Part shown: positions 24,058-37,700 of the stretch, in pieces | Numbering within the stretch: position 1 is the first letter of the stretch | Layout: the number at the start of each line of letters is the position of its first letter | Assembly: GCA_029964075.1 (NCBI GenBank) | Contig: CM057147.1 | Coordinates: forward strand, 11,739,513 to 11,803,512 | Direction: 5' to 3' | DNA length: 64,000 bases | DNA from: Patiria pectinifera | Taxonomy: Eukaryota > Echinodermata > Asteroidea > Valvatida > Asterinidae | Notes under the pieces: generated by a model | Seen by the model: only the letters and a program-made list of their open reading frames with translations | Databases searched by the model: none | Told to the model about the DNA's origin: nothing | Translations under genes and position numbers: made by a program

Positions 24058-24290
24058 TGCCGACAAGGAGTGTGGCTGCTGGGTGTAACAAAACTACCAA
24101 GGATGGAGTAAGCCTTCATTTGTTTCCAGTAAATCCGAAATATCGGAGCATTTGGAGAGCCAAAGTGAAGGTAAATACCAGAGCAATGTGGTCCGGGCCC
24201 AGTGAGTTCGTTGCCCTCTGCGCTGCACTTTGAGCCGTCGTGCTTTGATGCTGGTCTGTACAGCAACTTGGGCATGCCCCTAAAAAAACA
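24058..24290 (+). pseudogene. Broken THAP-type zinc finger
   Basis: ATG at 24058 reads MPTRSVAAGCNKTTKDGVSL, HLFPVNPKYRSIWRAKVK and MWSGPSEFVALCAAL, then stops. The next frame continues HFEPSCFDAGLYSNLG. This is a THAP (C2CH) domain: the AGCNKT start, the HLFP motif, the tryptophan and C..HF-EP-CF are all visible. The last C-x2-H pair is split by a net 2-nt loss and the first cysteine is Val. THAP domains occur in host genes and P-element transposases; which one this was cannot be told. The surrounding 23880-24640 is CpG-rich. Confidence 0.6.
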
Positions 24291-25159
24291 TCGAGTCAGT
24301 GTCTGAATCATTAGAACTCTGATTCGAATCGGACGAATCTATACCATTTTCATCGGATTCGCTAAGGAAAGAAGAGGAAGAGTCTTCGGAACTTTCACGG
24401 CCATGACGGTCGTCGTTGTGTTCATTCGACAACGGTGGCACCGTGGCACGTACGTACGTCCACGTGTGCATGTACAGTACATGTACATGTAGACCCATTC
24501 GTACGTGTGCATATAATGCCACGTACGGGTACGCGGCGGCTGCACATACACACAGCACAGTAGCTTCGCTAATCCGTCTCGTACCCAGACGTCATTTACG
24601 GGCCCTGGATTTCTCTGCCTTTGTTTACGTCATGAACAGCGCCCTCATTTGGAGTTGCCGCGAAAATCAAAAAAGGGGGGGGGGGTTAAATTTTGGACGG
24701 CAAATTAACACACTAAATGTACACCAGAACCAGTTCTGCTTTTAATTCACATTTAATACACATAAATGAATGTTGATATAAAATAAAATACGTTATGAAA
24801 ATTTTTGACTGCATGTTTCTCAAGTAAACCAAACAGTTTATACACTAGAATTGTTGTCAATGTAATATTTGACCAAAATATCTAGTATATACATCCCTAC
24901 TGTGGTTATGTCAAGTACAATTTTCGAGATATCGTAAAAAAAAATAATAATAAGGGTTTTGGTAATAGTGTCGTGAATTGAGATGATACATGATCAACTA
25001 CACATCTCCAGACACTACAATGGTAGTCCTCGTATAGATTGACCATGAAATCATAGGTGTAGAGACCACACTTGCGCTATTACCATGAACAGTTTTTGAG
25101 ATTGTCAAAAAGGGATTTCCGGTAATGGCGGTGATGTCCCCATGATACCCTTTCAACCT

Positions 25160-26420
25160 CAACCGGTTTCGATCCAACTCGGACCCAAACCGAGTCGGAC
25201 CCAAGCCAACTCGGACCCATGCCAACTCGGACCCACTACCAACTCGGACCCACGCCAACTCGGACCCACTACCAACTCGGACCCACTACCAACTCGGACC
25301 AACTACCAACTCGGACCCATGTATGACCAACTCGGACCCATCGTTTACAATCGTTCGACAGCGTTTTCAATCATTCGACAATTTCAGAAAGTTTGTCCAC
25401 TTATCTGTTAATACAGTGATGCTGTTAAGTACATGTATAAATTTTCATTGTAGTTGTCAGGTAAAAATATCTGTATTGCAGCAGTTTGTCGTTGTGTAAT
25501 GAGCGCATTGAAATGCTATTTTGAAATGTGCTTTGCAAGTGTAATTAATTATTTATTTTTATTATTTGTTTCCATTGAAACATATTGCGCTTTAACCAAA
25601 AGTAATTAAAATTAAAGTTTAACCAATTATTCCTTTCCATATTTGACATCGTTCACGCCATCTTGCTCAATTTAACAGGAATTTATTTCATTTTTAATTC
25701 AAACCACATAAATTAAGAACAGATCTTATAGAAAAATAAAATTGGAAAGTATGACATTGAAACATGAACACTTTCAAACATGACATTATTAATTCAATAA
25801 ATATAAGTAAACATTTTAAGTCATTAAATAAAATAAATAAGGTATAAAAACGAAGTCTATTGTAATCTCTACATGTACATGTATTTAAAAACAACAACAC
25901 ATAAACACCATTGCATACACTGCAAGAAAAACGAAGGTTCCATATTGAACAAAAAAGGTTAATCAAAAAAGTATAAAAAGTTACACAGATTTGTAAAAAA
26001 AACACCACAAAATTCAAAGCCAGCATGTGAACTAAAAAAAAAAGATCAACTTATTAAATACCCTACAAAAAGATGAAATGTCAACCATCAAAAAGGAGTA
26101 TTGGAGCTCTTGGAAGATTATCCTTCAAGACCTTACAGGTAGCTGCCTGTATGATGTTCCAGGGGGGAAAGTAAGTTAATCAAAAAAGTATAAAAAGTTA
26201 AACAGATTGTAACATTAAGATGACCTATAAACATAATCTCTGAAACTAATGATTAAGTCATTGTTGGGTCCGAGTTGGTCGTGCTTGGGTCCGAGTTGGT
26301 AGTGGGTCCGAGTTGGTAGTGGGTCTTAGTTGGTATTGGGTCCGAGTTGGTCTTGGGTCCGAGTTGGTAGTGGGTCCGAGTTGGTAGTGGGTCCGAGTTG
26401 GCGTGGGTCCGAGTTGACCT
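25160..26420. mobile_element. Foldback-like element with CCAACTCGGACCCA arms
   Basis: Left arm 25168-25342 has about ten 14-18-bp units of CCAACTCGGACCCA(CTA); right arm 26265-26415 has the complementary GGGTCCGAGTTGG units. The loop between them (about 920 bp) is AT-rich and non-coding. TTCAACCT occurs just outside each arm and may be a target duplication. Architecture as in Foldback/TU elements. Confidence 0.65.
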
Positions 26421-26447
26421 GATGCCTTCAACCTATGAGGTCGACCC

Positions 26448-27774
26448 GCTATGAGGGGTCCAAGTGCACCCCGCCCCCCATAACCCACCGCCACCGATAT
26501 TTGTGTGATCCTTGGCATGTACTGTGTCCCCAATAGGAAAAAAAAGAAGTTAACAGTGAAAATTAAGGGATGCTCTCTCTCAGAAACCGACTTATTGGAA
26601 CCGCCTCTGATTGGGCCTAGATGCACTTAATCCTTAGCACTAGGGTTGGAAGGGTAAGAAACAAAACGCCAAACTTAGCACAACTATTCTGTCATGGAAA
26701 CCAACTGTAGAGGGCGCTACAGTCAAACGAAATATATTTACACATATATTTTGAAAATTATCAGAAAGTTTCTCATATTTAGTCATTGCAGTTTACTGTT
26801 CATATTGAAAGCCACCAAATCCTTAAAAAAACACACCTAATTTATGATTATCCAACTACTGTTGAACTAATTTGAGAGTTAGGTCTTGGCAAATTGAAAA
26901 TATAATAACATTTGAATGAGTTAAACACAGTGCTGAATCCAGGTTCTGGTATTGTTCGCGTTTGGGTTGGGAGGTGGCAAGTTAACTTCCAGATACATGA
27001 ACATACTTTTTCCAATCTTGGTAAAACTTGACATGGTATATTTTCATATATATAGCTTTCAAAAAATGTCTTGAATTGCCATGGAAACCGACTACAGAGG
27101 GCGTTATACCAGGATGAATATAATAATACATATCTTTTTTTTCAATAAGTAGAGATTTATTGATATTGCAGTCTTAGTGGCAGTTAAATCAAAGAAAACT
27201 AATAAATAGAAACGTGGATGCGGTCCACTCTAACCTGTTCGATCCATTCTTGTGGCCACATTTGGGTAAAATATTAAAATTACTTATTTTATTGAGGATT
27301 TTGGCATCAAGTGCTTATACAATCTAAACACATAGATGGGGATTAGCACAGGGATACAAAAATACGGGTATAATCAACATAAACATATGTAACTATCAAA
27401 TAATAATATTGTCCCGGAAGTTGAGCAACTGTTTACATTTATCACTGCTTCCGATGGAGACTACCCAGAGAATATTGTGTTCCGAAACGGACAAGCAAAC
27501 ACCGTGCATAAATTGTACAAGTTTGATTAAGATCGGTCAAGGTCTGCTCAGGTTATGGCGTTTTGTAAATTACCCTTCCAACCCAAGTGCTAAGAAAATG
27601 CATCGAAACTCAATCAGAGGCGGTTCCAATAAAAGGGGCTTCTGAGGGAGAGCATCCCTAAATGTTCACTGTTAACATCTTTTTTCACCATTGGGGACAT
27701 GCCAAGGATCAACAAAATATCGGTGGCGGTGGGTTGGAGGGGGGGGGGGTGCACTGGGACATTCCCCACATAGC
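26448..27774. mobile_element. Foldback element with about 240-bp inverted arms
   Basis: 26448-26690 and 27530-27774 are inverted copies (GCTATG-GGGG ends, CCACCGCCACCGATATTT, TTGGAACCGCCTCTGATTG). The inner region (about 840 bp) is AT-rich and has two tagagggcg(c/t)ta motifs. It directly abuts the previous foldback. Confidence 0.7.
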
Positions 27775-27796
27775 CCACTGACTATGCTATGCGTCA

Positions 27797-27868
27797 GTTT
27801 GTCGGATTACAACTTTCGTGCGCGCGCTGCATACAGCACGCGCGAATCCGAGTTGTAATACGACTAAC
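27797..27868. repeat. Stem-loop with GC-rich arms
   Basis: GTCGGATTACAACTTTCGTG and GCGCGAATCCGAGTTGTAAT are near-complementary around a GCTGCATACAGC core, giving a strong hairpin of about 30 bp per arm. It may be the remains of a short palindromic MITE. Confidence 0.55.
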
Positions 27869-27879
27869 TGGCAAACGAT

Positions 27880-30800
27880 CAGCTATGAGATATTTTGTAA
27901 TTTGAAAAAGTGAAGAATACTTTTACGATCAATTGAAAACATATCGCACAACTACATGTAGTTCGTTTAACTTTTAGGGAAAATCTTATGCGTTCTACAT
28001 GTAGCATGCAATATTATTTTGATCATAATACAGTAGATAAGTGCTAAATGAATCGAGTCTTGAAAAAGTCACCATACCATTTACGTGATATTTGACAACC
28101 GCAGCAGCACATCATTCGTTGGTACTTTGAACGCACACCTTACGTTAGATGGTTACCATCGAAATTATGTATTCGTCACTCTGTCAAATTCTGTATTTGT
28201 TATTATGACTGGTTCGCCACAGGCGGGGATCCGAATCTCAAAATCCAGACAAGAATTAAGAATTTTGGCATAAATACTTGAAAGAGCAACCTTTAAAAAC
28301 CACAAAAATATCAACATCTCAACATCGCCCGAATGGTCGATTCGCCGGTTTGTCATCAGGTCTGCGACGGGCATATTATGACGGGAATTTATTTAGGCGT
28401 TGTATTATTCCATTGTTATATCTTGTCTTGATACTTTGATTTTATTGGTCTAAAACGGCCACCTGTCTAGTCTGTAAAAAAGGGGGAAAATACCGTTTAC
28501 TTTATATACACTGCGTTGCATATAAATTGCCTCATATACAATGCGTTGCATATTTTTTTTGGGGGGGGGGGGGCTAGAATAAAAAAGACAAGTTGAACAT
28601 CGATTAATAGAAAGGAAAGAAAAGAAACAAAAACGAGCTCGAGCTCGACAACACCGTTACATCAATAACAGGAAAACACTGATTGAGTTTTAAATCAAAC
28701 CAAATACATAAGCTCAGATACCTTTAAGTCGACGATACTAATGAACGGGAAAACCGATATAAATAGCGGGTCAGATACTTGGACAGTCCGAGCTGTCGAC
28801 AGACATTACAAACGCCAAAAGTAAGAAGAAAAACAAAGCACATGTTACTTTCTTTTGCTTTAGAACACAAACAAAATAAACGTCAACCGGGAATACTTGC
28901 AGAAACAAAGTTTATTCTCTCAATCTGAGTACAATACATTTGACACTTCATTCACTTCCAAAGGAAATCTGGGTATAAAAATGCGATTGGACACTACATT
29001 AACATTACAATAAAAACTTCTGGAAAGCTTTTATATAGGGCTAGAATTCACAATGAATTTGTTGTAGTTGATCTGTGAATTTAGAATCTTTGAACACATG
29101 TCTTTGCATCACTACAGGATTGTAGGGGATTAACTGATGAACATTGGTTTCTTATATATTAGCCTCGTTCATATCTTAGTATGTTCTGTTTCCCGTGGGA
29201 CAAACAAAAGTCCAAGAACCAACTAAATATTGTGTTGTGTTATTTTTCACCTTGAATACAAAAGTGTAACATCTGGTAAGAATAAAAGATTGCAACAGAT
29301 GTTCATTTCTGGGTTATTACACTTTGGGATATAACAACAAATTACATGCATACTTGTGTGATGCACTAAAGTTACAAAACCACATTCAGTTTGACATTTC
29401 GGCAATTCCACAGATTTATTAAATCTCAACGAAAAAAACTTCAAAAATCCAAATGCCACAAATGAAATGTGTATTATTGTGAATCTTATCATCTGTATTT
29501 TACTGAAACATAGTTTATTTCTAACAATGTTCTACAGTTCAGCTGTTACTTTTAACAAAACAAAATAATTAATAAGTACACAAAACATCGATTTGTCTGA
29601 GTAGTCATACACCATGGTGTTTCAAGCCAAATTCTACAACAGCAAAAAAGATGGATGAATAATTTATTTTTTAAATCACTGCTGTAACTACGATGTTTTT
29701 ATCATAATGAAACTCCACTTTATGATTACAAAATTTACAATGAACACTGTTGAATTGTCCAAAATGTACGTCCGACCCCACGGAAATGCCGATTTCATAT
29801 TTCCAGATTCAGAAAGGGTGTCATTTACACTGCAGACTTCATTAGAATCATTACATTTGCAAGAGTACTTCTCACAACAGTGAAATATAATCTGGCAAAA
29901 CAATTTCAAATACAAAAGCTAAACCAATCTTTCGTTCGAACTTAATATCTAGGCAACTTGAAAAGTTTCTTGATTACACACACTAGAAAACAGTAAACAA
30001 AAGTTAACATCTCAATACTAGAAATAATGGCCAAATTAAAAGAAATGTGTTTGTACTTGCGAATTTATGTCTATTTATGGCGGACCAAAACCCCCAAAAA
30101 GAATTATAAAACAGAGCGTTAAGCTCTTGTTTTGTCTGAGGACGAACTCATTTTTTCGGCAACTTAAAATGATTCTTGAATATACCGAGAAAACAGTGGG
30201 GGAAAAAAGATACACGTATAGATACTAGAACCGATTGCCAAATTAATGGAAATGTGTTTGAAGTTATGAATTCATATTTATTTATGGCTGGCGAATAGAA
30301 ATCTGCTGCCCCATTCCCTTGGGGAAACCAAACCAGGACAATTATGACTTTCAGTATTGCTTGTAGTTGGAGGTACAACCAATGAATCAGTTTGTCTTTA
30401 TTATATTTATATCTTGTCAAAACAAAGCAAAGGTGAAAACAGTTTCAATTGATTTTGGTTTCCTGTGTCAGGCGCGATGCACATGCACGATGCTTGTGCA
30501 AATCCAAGCACATTCTTAAACAAAACGCTGTAACGTGACGTTAACAGCCTTTTGCTTGTGTTTGTAAGATATTATTACAACATCCAATATCCTTTCCAGA
30601 CACGTACTTGAAGGTAACTATTTAATAATTCAGACCAATCTTAGAAGATGATTTTCCTTTTTAATCTTTCAGTGAAATGTTACAATAACTTTAATTTAGT
30701 GCCGAGGGTAAACATACATAGTTGTGTTGGATCTTTACACAACAGTTTCGTTGACGTCATGAGGTTGTTCATCATCAGTGAAGCTGACAAGAGATCCTGG

Positions 30801-30940
30801 AAGCTGGATGATAAAATGAAAGCAGAAACCTTCACATTTACGTGCAATTACACACAAAAAATGTTGAACAAGGAAAGTGACTGTGTGGCCAAGATTTTAA
30901 ACCAGAATTTGAACAGCTTAATGACCGAAATGTCTTGCCA
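27880..30940. other. Intergenic or 3' UTR of the large membrane gene
   Basis: AT-rich, with a G-run at 28559-28573 and the 29952 duplication. No open frame resembles a protein. Part may be 3' UTR of the minus-strand gene. Confidence 0.4.
29952..30290. repeat. Diverged 208-bp direct duplication
   Basis: ggcaactt-aaaa ... caaattaa-gaaatgtgtttg ... tatttatggc occurs at 29952-30077 and again at 30160-30287 with many changes. It lies downstream of the large membrane gene, possibly in its 3' UTR or beyond. Confidence 0.6.
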
Positions 30941-30942
30941 TG

Positions 30943-30948
30943 TTTATT
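30943..30948 (-). promoter_or_regulatory. Candidate polyadenylation signal
   Basis: AATAAA on the minus strand about 320 bp after the stop codon of the large membrane protein. Other copies exist further down, so the real 3' end could be up to about 2 kb longer. Confidence 0.35.
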
Positions 30949-31266
30949 GCTTCTGATCAGTTCTCAACTAATCTTACTCGTAGGGAAGTCAAGTTTGAGT
31001 CCCACCCAAAATGTGGACTTACTTTCTAATCCCTACTTGATGGTGTTCAGAAAATTATCTGAAGTTGCCCCACCTCTACAAGCTAACATTTCTTTTTCAT
31101 CTTCTCAATACTGTTTTTTTTTTCAGGCTTGGCATATTACAGTGCAAAGGGCACTCTTATGGAATCTTGTTGAATCCTTAGTTCCAGTACAAGAAATAAC
31201 AAGCTTTGCTCAGCCTATAAGTATGCAAAGCCAGATTTTCTGCTGAATAGTTTTATGAGATTAGGC

Positions 31267-31792
31267 CTAGGTTATAACACCTACCTCTATCACACAGTTA
31301 GGGGTTTCCTCTGCGGTAGATGGCAGAGTCCTCTTCTGGAACATCAGCATCTGCCCTGGATCTTTAATATCAGCATCCTTCTCCACGTGCATGGTTGGCT
31401 GTGCCCACATCTCAGCATTGGCAGGGCTCACTGTTGGACTGGCAGGGGGAGGCTCATCACCTGATTTGCCACCCACGGAGGCAGCATCAACCACTGCAGG
31501 CCAAGCATCTGCAACAGCATTAGAACGTGCAAGACCCGACCAGGGCCTGTTCTTCTTGAGGCCTGATGAAGAGGAGCTTTGAGAGCGACTTGAGAAAGCA
31601 GAGAGTGGTCTTCCTGTCGAAGAGTCATCCGGATGGCTGTGGCTAGCCTGGTTCTCGTCCTTCTCGTCAGAATCTGTCTGATCTTCACTGTCACCTTCAA
31701 ACACAGGGTTTTCAAAGGCTTGCCGAGGGACGCCGCTTATGGATGGCACCAGTTGATCATCATCTGGATCCGGTAATGGATGGATTTGTAAT
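31267..31792 (-). CDS. Minus gene, exon 29: cytoplasmic tail and stop
   Basis: The last exon starts LQIHPLPDPDDDQLVP after a cacaacag acceptor and ends at TAG (31269-31267). The 175-residue tail is acidic and serine-rich (EGDSEDQTDSDEKDE, SRSQSSSSSG) and carries an NPxF-type motif (AFENPVF) that could act in endocytosis or adaptor binding. No catalytic domain is seen. Confidence 0.88.
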
Positions 31793-34700
31793 CTGTTGTG
31801 AAAGAGTAAAAATCATTTAATCCTCACTGCTTCTATGTTGTTTCAACTAATAACAGAAGAGTAAAGAGGGGAGAACTATCAACAGTAAAGTATCTCATCT
31901 GTGGTCTTTCCCCAGGAAATGCTAGGTTGTAGGTTTACAAAGAAACTCAAAATCTCAATTTTAGTGGTGTGTACTGGACAAAATCTTTATTCATGCGTAA
32001 TAAAATAATTCAAAGGTATAACACCTCAGTGGAGGTATGGCATATAACACCTGGAGGTCACAATTAGTGTTTGTCAACAGGACTTTCAGCACTTTGCACT
32101 TACTTTTTGCTGTGCTTTTTCTTGCAGAAGAAGACCACAGCAGCAATGATGACCAAACCAACCAGACAGCTTCCCACAGCTATTATAACTTTGGCTCTAG
32201 AGAAAATACACAAATTATAAATAAAAAACATTGTAACAGCTTCAACTTTCATGATTGGTCAAAATCATCAGTTTCAGTGGAATCATGAACTGACAATTTA
32301 TATACTGTTACTAAACATCGACGACAACCAACTTGTGTGTGAAAGGCCAGGAAATAAAAGAGTGAATGGAATGTAAAAACAATAGCATCCTGAAACAAAT
32401 GATTTACATGACCGCTTTTATCAGGTCCTTGGTTTGAATTTATCACAATAATGGAAATCTCTGGAGTTTAGAATTAAGCTTCTTGACTTGATAATATTTT
32501 TGTTTATTAAACTTGAAGAGCAGTGAGAACAGTTAAGATCTGTAAATGTACTCGCACGGACATTAAATTCTAAATGTATTTACTCTTCAAAATTTCGACA
32601 CTGGTTTCTGAAAATACTGCATGGATACAATTGCAGTACCCATGCTATTACATCACAAAATAAGAACAGTCAAACACAAATAATTTGTATTTATATAAAC
32701 AATGCTGACCTCCAGTCGAGGTCATCGCACAGTGGATCAGACAATGGACAAGCACATTCAAATCCATTGAAGCGATCATAGCAGACGTATGGGTATGCAC
32801 ACGGCGTGGACTGGCACTCATCATAATCAATCTCACAGATGTCACCAACCCAGCCGGGCTGACAGTGGCAGGAGTAGGATTCGAACCCACTGCTACGTGC
32901 AGGGGAGGTACAATCAGGATCCTCAACAGGTCCTGTGTGTAGAGAGGTACATGTAGCAACAAAAATAAGAAAAAATCAATATGTGTGATCAGTGATTGAT
33001 TTGGAACTTGCAGCTGATTTCACAAATTAGTGTGCAAATTATGGCATCAGTGCGATTAATTTTACAAATACATATGTCTGATTACTTGCACGAAATTAGA
33101 GGCATACATATTGGTGAAGATAATCACAGGTTTTATGATGGCTGTTGGGTATAATTTCATATACGAGACACAACAGTTACTGAATCAGTTCCGCTCGTCA
33201 TTTTGAAAATAGTTTTGTCCTATTATGTCATAAGTTCTGTTACAGCTAAAACAGCAATCCATTATCATCTTGTTAGACATATAAAGTTTTGAATTTCTTT
33301 TATAAATCTTGATAAGTTAGACAGTAAGGGGCACAACAATAACAATAATTAGTCATTAAAGTTGTTTATATTTGGCATGAATGCCATAACTTATGCCAGC
33401 TAGAGTGATTGGGTAAGTATAATCATAATTTGTTACAGAAGTCGTGAAATTTGTCATAATTCAATATGCACTTATTGAACTGCAACACAGAGTAAAGTTT
33501 CATGAAATTGGCCACTGATCTCATTTAATAATCTACAATACAAGCAATTCCAAGTTGCTAGGTGTTGTGACAATTTTACTTTCTACGGGATTAAACCTCC
33601 CACATGGAATGCTGTGCCTTGAAATGTTTATTAAAGTCTCATTCATGTCCTGTTACTGTTACACAACAAGCTGTATTCACGAAGCAATATAAACAAAATG
33701 AATTAAACAGAAATGGCTGAGGTTTTGTGTGAGCCACCCACCTCTGCAGACCCCCTCATGGATGCAAGGGTTGACCAGCACAGCAATCTGTACCTCCAGT
33801 CGCTGAGACATGGCTCCGGACAGGTCCTCTGCTAAGACAAGGAAACTATCCCTGCCATGGTAGTTGGGGTTTGGAGCATAGGTGAATGTGGATGTCGTCC
33901 AGCTCAAGTCCTCCTAAATATAAAACGTTCTCATTCTAATGTTACAATGACTCTGGAACCGAAATCAAATTTCACAGGTGATGAACATTGAAATAGGAAT
34001 GTTTTGATACAGACTTTGATCAGAATAAATTGTAACTTGACTTAAAGAAGCGTGACTTGTGTTTGACTTGGTATGACTTGTGAGACCTTCTGAGAACTCT
34101 AGATTCAGAGTTGGACTTAATTGCATTGATAGGGATGATGCCATGACTTGATTTTCCTACTGGGTAAGTATGGGAAACATGTGGAACTCGGTGTTGTAGT
34201 CGAGATCTTCAAAAGATCAGAAACAAGACCAACTGTAGAGCAAGCACGAGACCATTCACAAAACCAGCCACAGGTATCAGGGCACAAACAACGACAAAGG
34301 AATCGTTTGTTGCAGTTTTTTTGTTTTGGAATAGGTTGTGACTTGAATTGACACTTAAGGTCTTGTGTTGGTCTTGTGATGGCCTTGTGGGCTCTCAACA
34401 ACAACGCTGGTGGGACTTATACATACATAATATGATTGGAGATGTGATTACTAAACAGACTGCAACTCAACGAGGATGGTGAATGCACAACTTGACGACA
34501 GAGTCATTTGTCCAGGGTGATTCAATGGGGCTTTAATCTGACATCACCAACTATATTGTGCTTTATACACCACCTGAATAAATTCCTGTCATATCATTGG
34601 TAGCTCGTTGATCACATGGCTTATTCATATCAACCCATGGCCCGGTCACACTATTGGTGGCTCTGACCAATCAGATGACAAAGATGCATTCAGGTGTTGT

Positions 34701-37700
34701 ATAAAACAAATAATGAATGTTTCAAATTCATGCAACAGAAAGAATAATTTCATTTGGTGACAGATCCATTCCACTCGCCTTCACCTCCTACAATAGAACA
34801 TTTCATCTGTCACCTCATGAAATTATTCTTACCACTGCACTCATAAACATCAATTATTTGTATAAGAGTGGCAGCAATTACACATGGGCAGGGTACCTTT
34901 ATATCATGCAATAGGAGCTCTCAGGTAAGCCCTAGATATAAGGACACCTGTCCGAATACAGAGGGCCAGCCTGACTCAAGCTACCTCAGGAACTATTCAA
35001 TTCAACAACTGCGCACAAGAATTGCTAGTATTCAGAATCAATAAAATACCAGAGATTAATCTTTGCTACACTGCACTGGCAAGTGCAGATGTTACTTAAA
35101 GCACATGGGCAATTCCATGAGAAAGTCTAAATGGCTGAAAACAATTTATGAAATCTTCAAAACAGCAGGCATCACAACCTCAAGTGTGGTATCAAATTAA
35201 AGGGGACAAGACCTTCCATTTGCGTGATGTGAGATTGAATACGGTAAAATATATTTTGTTTGTCCACAAACTGTTATTGTTTTTTGGCTAAAAGAATTGA
35301 TTTAAGGTAGTAATTTTAGCAACTTGTTTTTACATGTAATATGCAAAATGCTATTGTGAAAAAAAATTGTATGTTATGCCAAAAGATTTTTAAAAAAATG
35401 TAATTATCAGTTTCTCATGTTTTAACTTGAACCAAAGATGGGCGGACAAACTGTAACATCAGTTACCGTAATATGAATTACCAAAATATATCACTGTAGA
35501 GAAATGGTTTTAATAATTGTAATTGGAGCAACTGTAGCAGAACTTACACCCTCGTGATGTAAGGGGACTAAAAAGAGTTTTCCATCAGTGCACAGAGTGA
35601 GAATAATTCCAAAGGTATTAACATTTTTCCCATGTCCTTTTATTTAAGGTTAATTACAGATAAAAATCTTCCTGCCAAACCCACAGACGTTAATTTTGTT
35701 GGCCTTTTCTGTAGTTTAGCCATTTAGTTTTAAGGCATCTAAATATTTTGACTTTAAAGAAGAACAGCAAAGAGATGATGCAAGACCCTTTTAAAACGCA
35801 ATGTGAGTTACCATGGAATTGCCACATACACTTGACAGGCAGACTTAGAGGTTTTTGAAACCTTGGCTTCGGCTAAAAAAACCTGTATGCCCCTTACTCT
35901 TAGCAAGGGCGGATTGTCGCCCAAAAAGTGGGTCAAAAAATTCCGGTGAGGGGTGCGATCGGAGGCAATTTCTGACCACTTTAACCAGTTTTTTTGGGGG
36001 AAAAGATGGTGATGTACGCAGTGCCTGCTTTTTCTTTATCTCCTGGTTCCCTTGAGTTATTCTTAAATTAAGTTTTTTTTGTTTTGTTTTTGCCTTGTTT
36101 ATTTGTAGTTTTGTATTTTTGTACAGCGCTTTGATCTTTGTTAAAAGCGCTTTATAAATGCTCCATTTATTATTATTATTATATTATTTATGGGGGGGGA
36201 CATTGCCCCTGTTCCCCGGATCCGCCCTTGACTCTTAGGGACAATGGCTAAGTATAGGTCTAATGTTCAGCCTCAAGAACTTCAAATCCTTTACATAAGG
36301 CCAAAGGTAAGAGCATTCGATTTGGACATTGGAGGCTTTATGTAATTCTGGAACCAGTGGCTATAAACCAAAGCTGGAGGTGAGGCTAAGGTTTCAACAA
36401 CCTCTTTAATATCACAACCGTTACCTCACTATGGGGCAACTCTATCCCACAAGGAATGACTGGCTCTTCACTGTCTACAGAGGGCTCACTGCAATTCTGC
36501 CTGGGCGGCACAGTCTTGACTTGGCTTGTCAGTGCCAGGCTGCCATAGGTTGGAGGCCTGGTTATAATGGTCAGTTCATCATTGGTGTCAACATCGTATG
36601 CTCCTAGCATAGCAGTCAGATCCTGGTAGGCAACATTGGACCCTGTGTTCTGCTCAACAGTTAACTGTTTATAAAAGTCAAAACATACAGGTACACCTTC
36701 ATAAAATGAGCAAATGTCAAAAGGCAAATCTTAATGTCATAACATTGGATTAAATCCAATAAAAATATTACATAAATTGCTACAACTTTATTAAGTCAGA
36801 CTGTAAAGATGAGAGTTTGGAGCGATTTAGGGCATTAATGCCATTTGTGATTTGGAGAGGAGTGAACTCAGTGAATTTTCAAAATTAAATAGCTATTTAT
36901 TACAGTTGTAAAAAAATCAGCAATAACTCAAATTGAGAAATAATGCGTGTTCCTTTGTCCATTTACCAATGACGTTTTTAGTTTGTGGTAAGAAAATGGG
37001 CTTGCATGTCCACAATGAAGGTTTAAGCTGTAAGATTAGATTGTTGCTTTATTTGTTTACAACTGTATGAATTTCTGTAAGGAAGCATAAAAAAGTTGAA
37101 GTGTAAAGGAACGCATATGTGATGGATCCCATAAACCCCCATCTGATTATAAGGAGCACCACTGCATAAACACGTGAAATTAAAAAAATAAACATTATTA
37201 CTACTTAATTTACCAAAGCAATGCGTCCATTGCCAACAACTTGACCATTATGTGCACTGTATAACACAGGATTATCATTGACTGGTCGGACTTCAATGGT
37301 GAGATTGACAGCGGTAGATAGAGGTTCTATCTCATGGAAGGTCTGTACCTCCCTCACTGAATAAACGATAAAAAGAAAAGAGAGAGAGATACAAAAATCA
37401 GTTAATGTATCACTTGTATAGGACCATTTATAATCATCTAACAATTGATATCCCAAACTACTGAGCAAAATCACAGATTCAGTAAACATCACCCTGATAA
37501 TAACCCGCCAAGAAATGATCTAATCTGACATGCTTTGCAAGGAAAATTAACTGAATTTTTCAGCCTCTTAGAGAGAACTGTATTTTAAAACATCTAAAGT
37601 CTAATGACTTCTTGAGGCTTTTCCTTTTATGACATATTTTATATTACCTGTATTTTTTCTTGTGTTTGGTTTTCACTGTGTTTTGTTCGTTTTGCAGTGA

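Noticed and set aside
24280-24558. Acidic, serine-rich minus-strand open frame as a protein
   Set aside because: Low-complexity frame opposite the THAP remnant; no splice sites or domain to support it.
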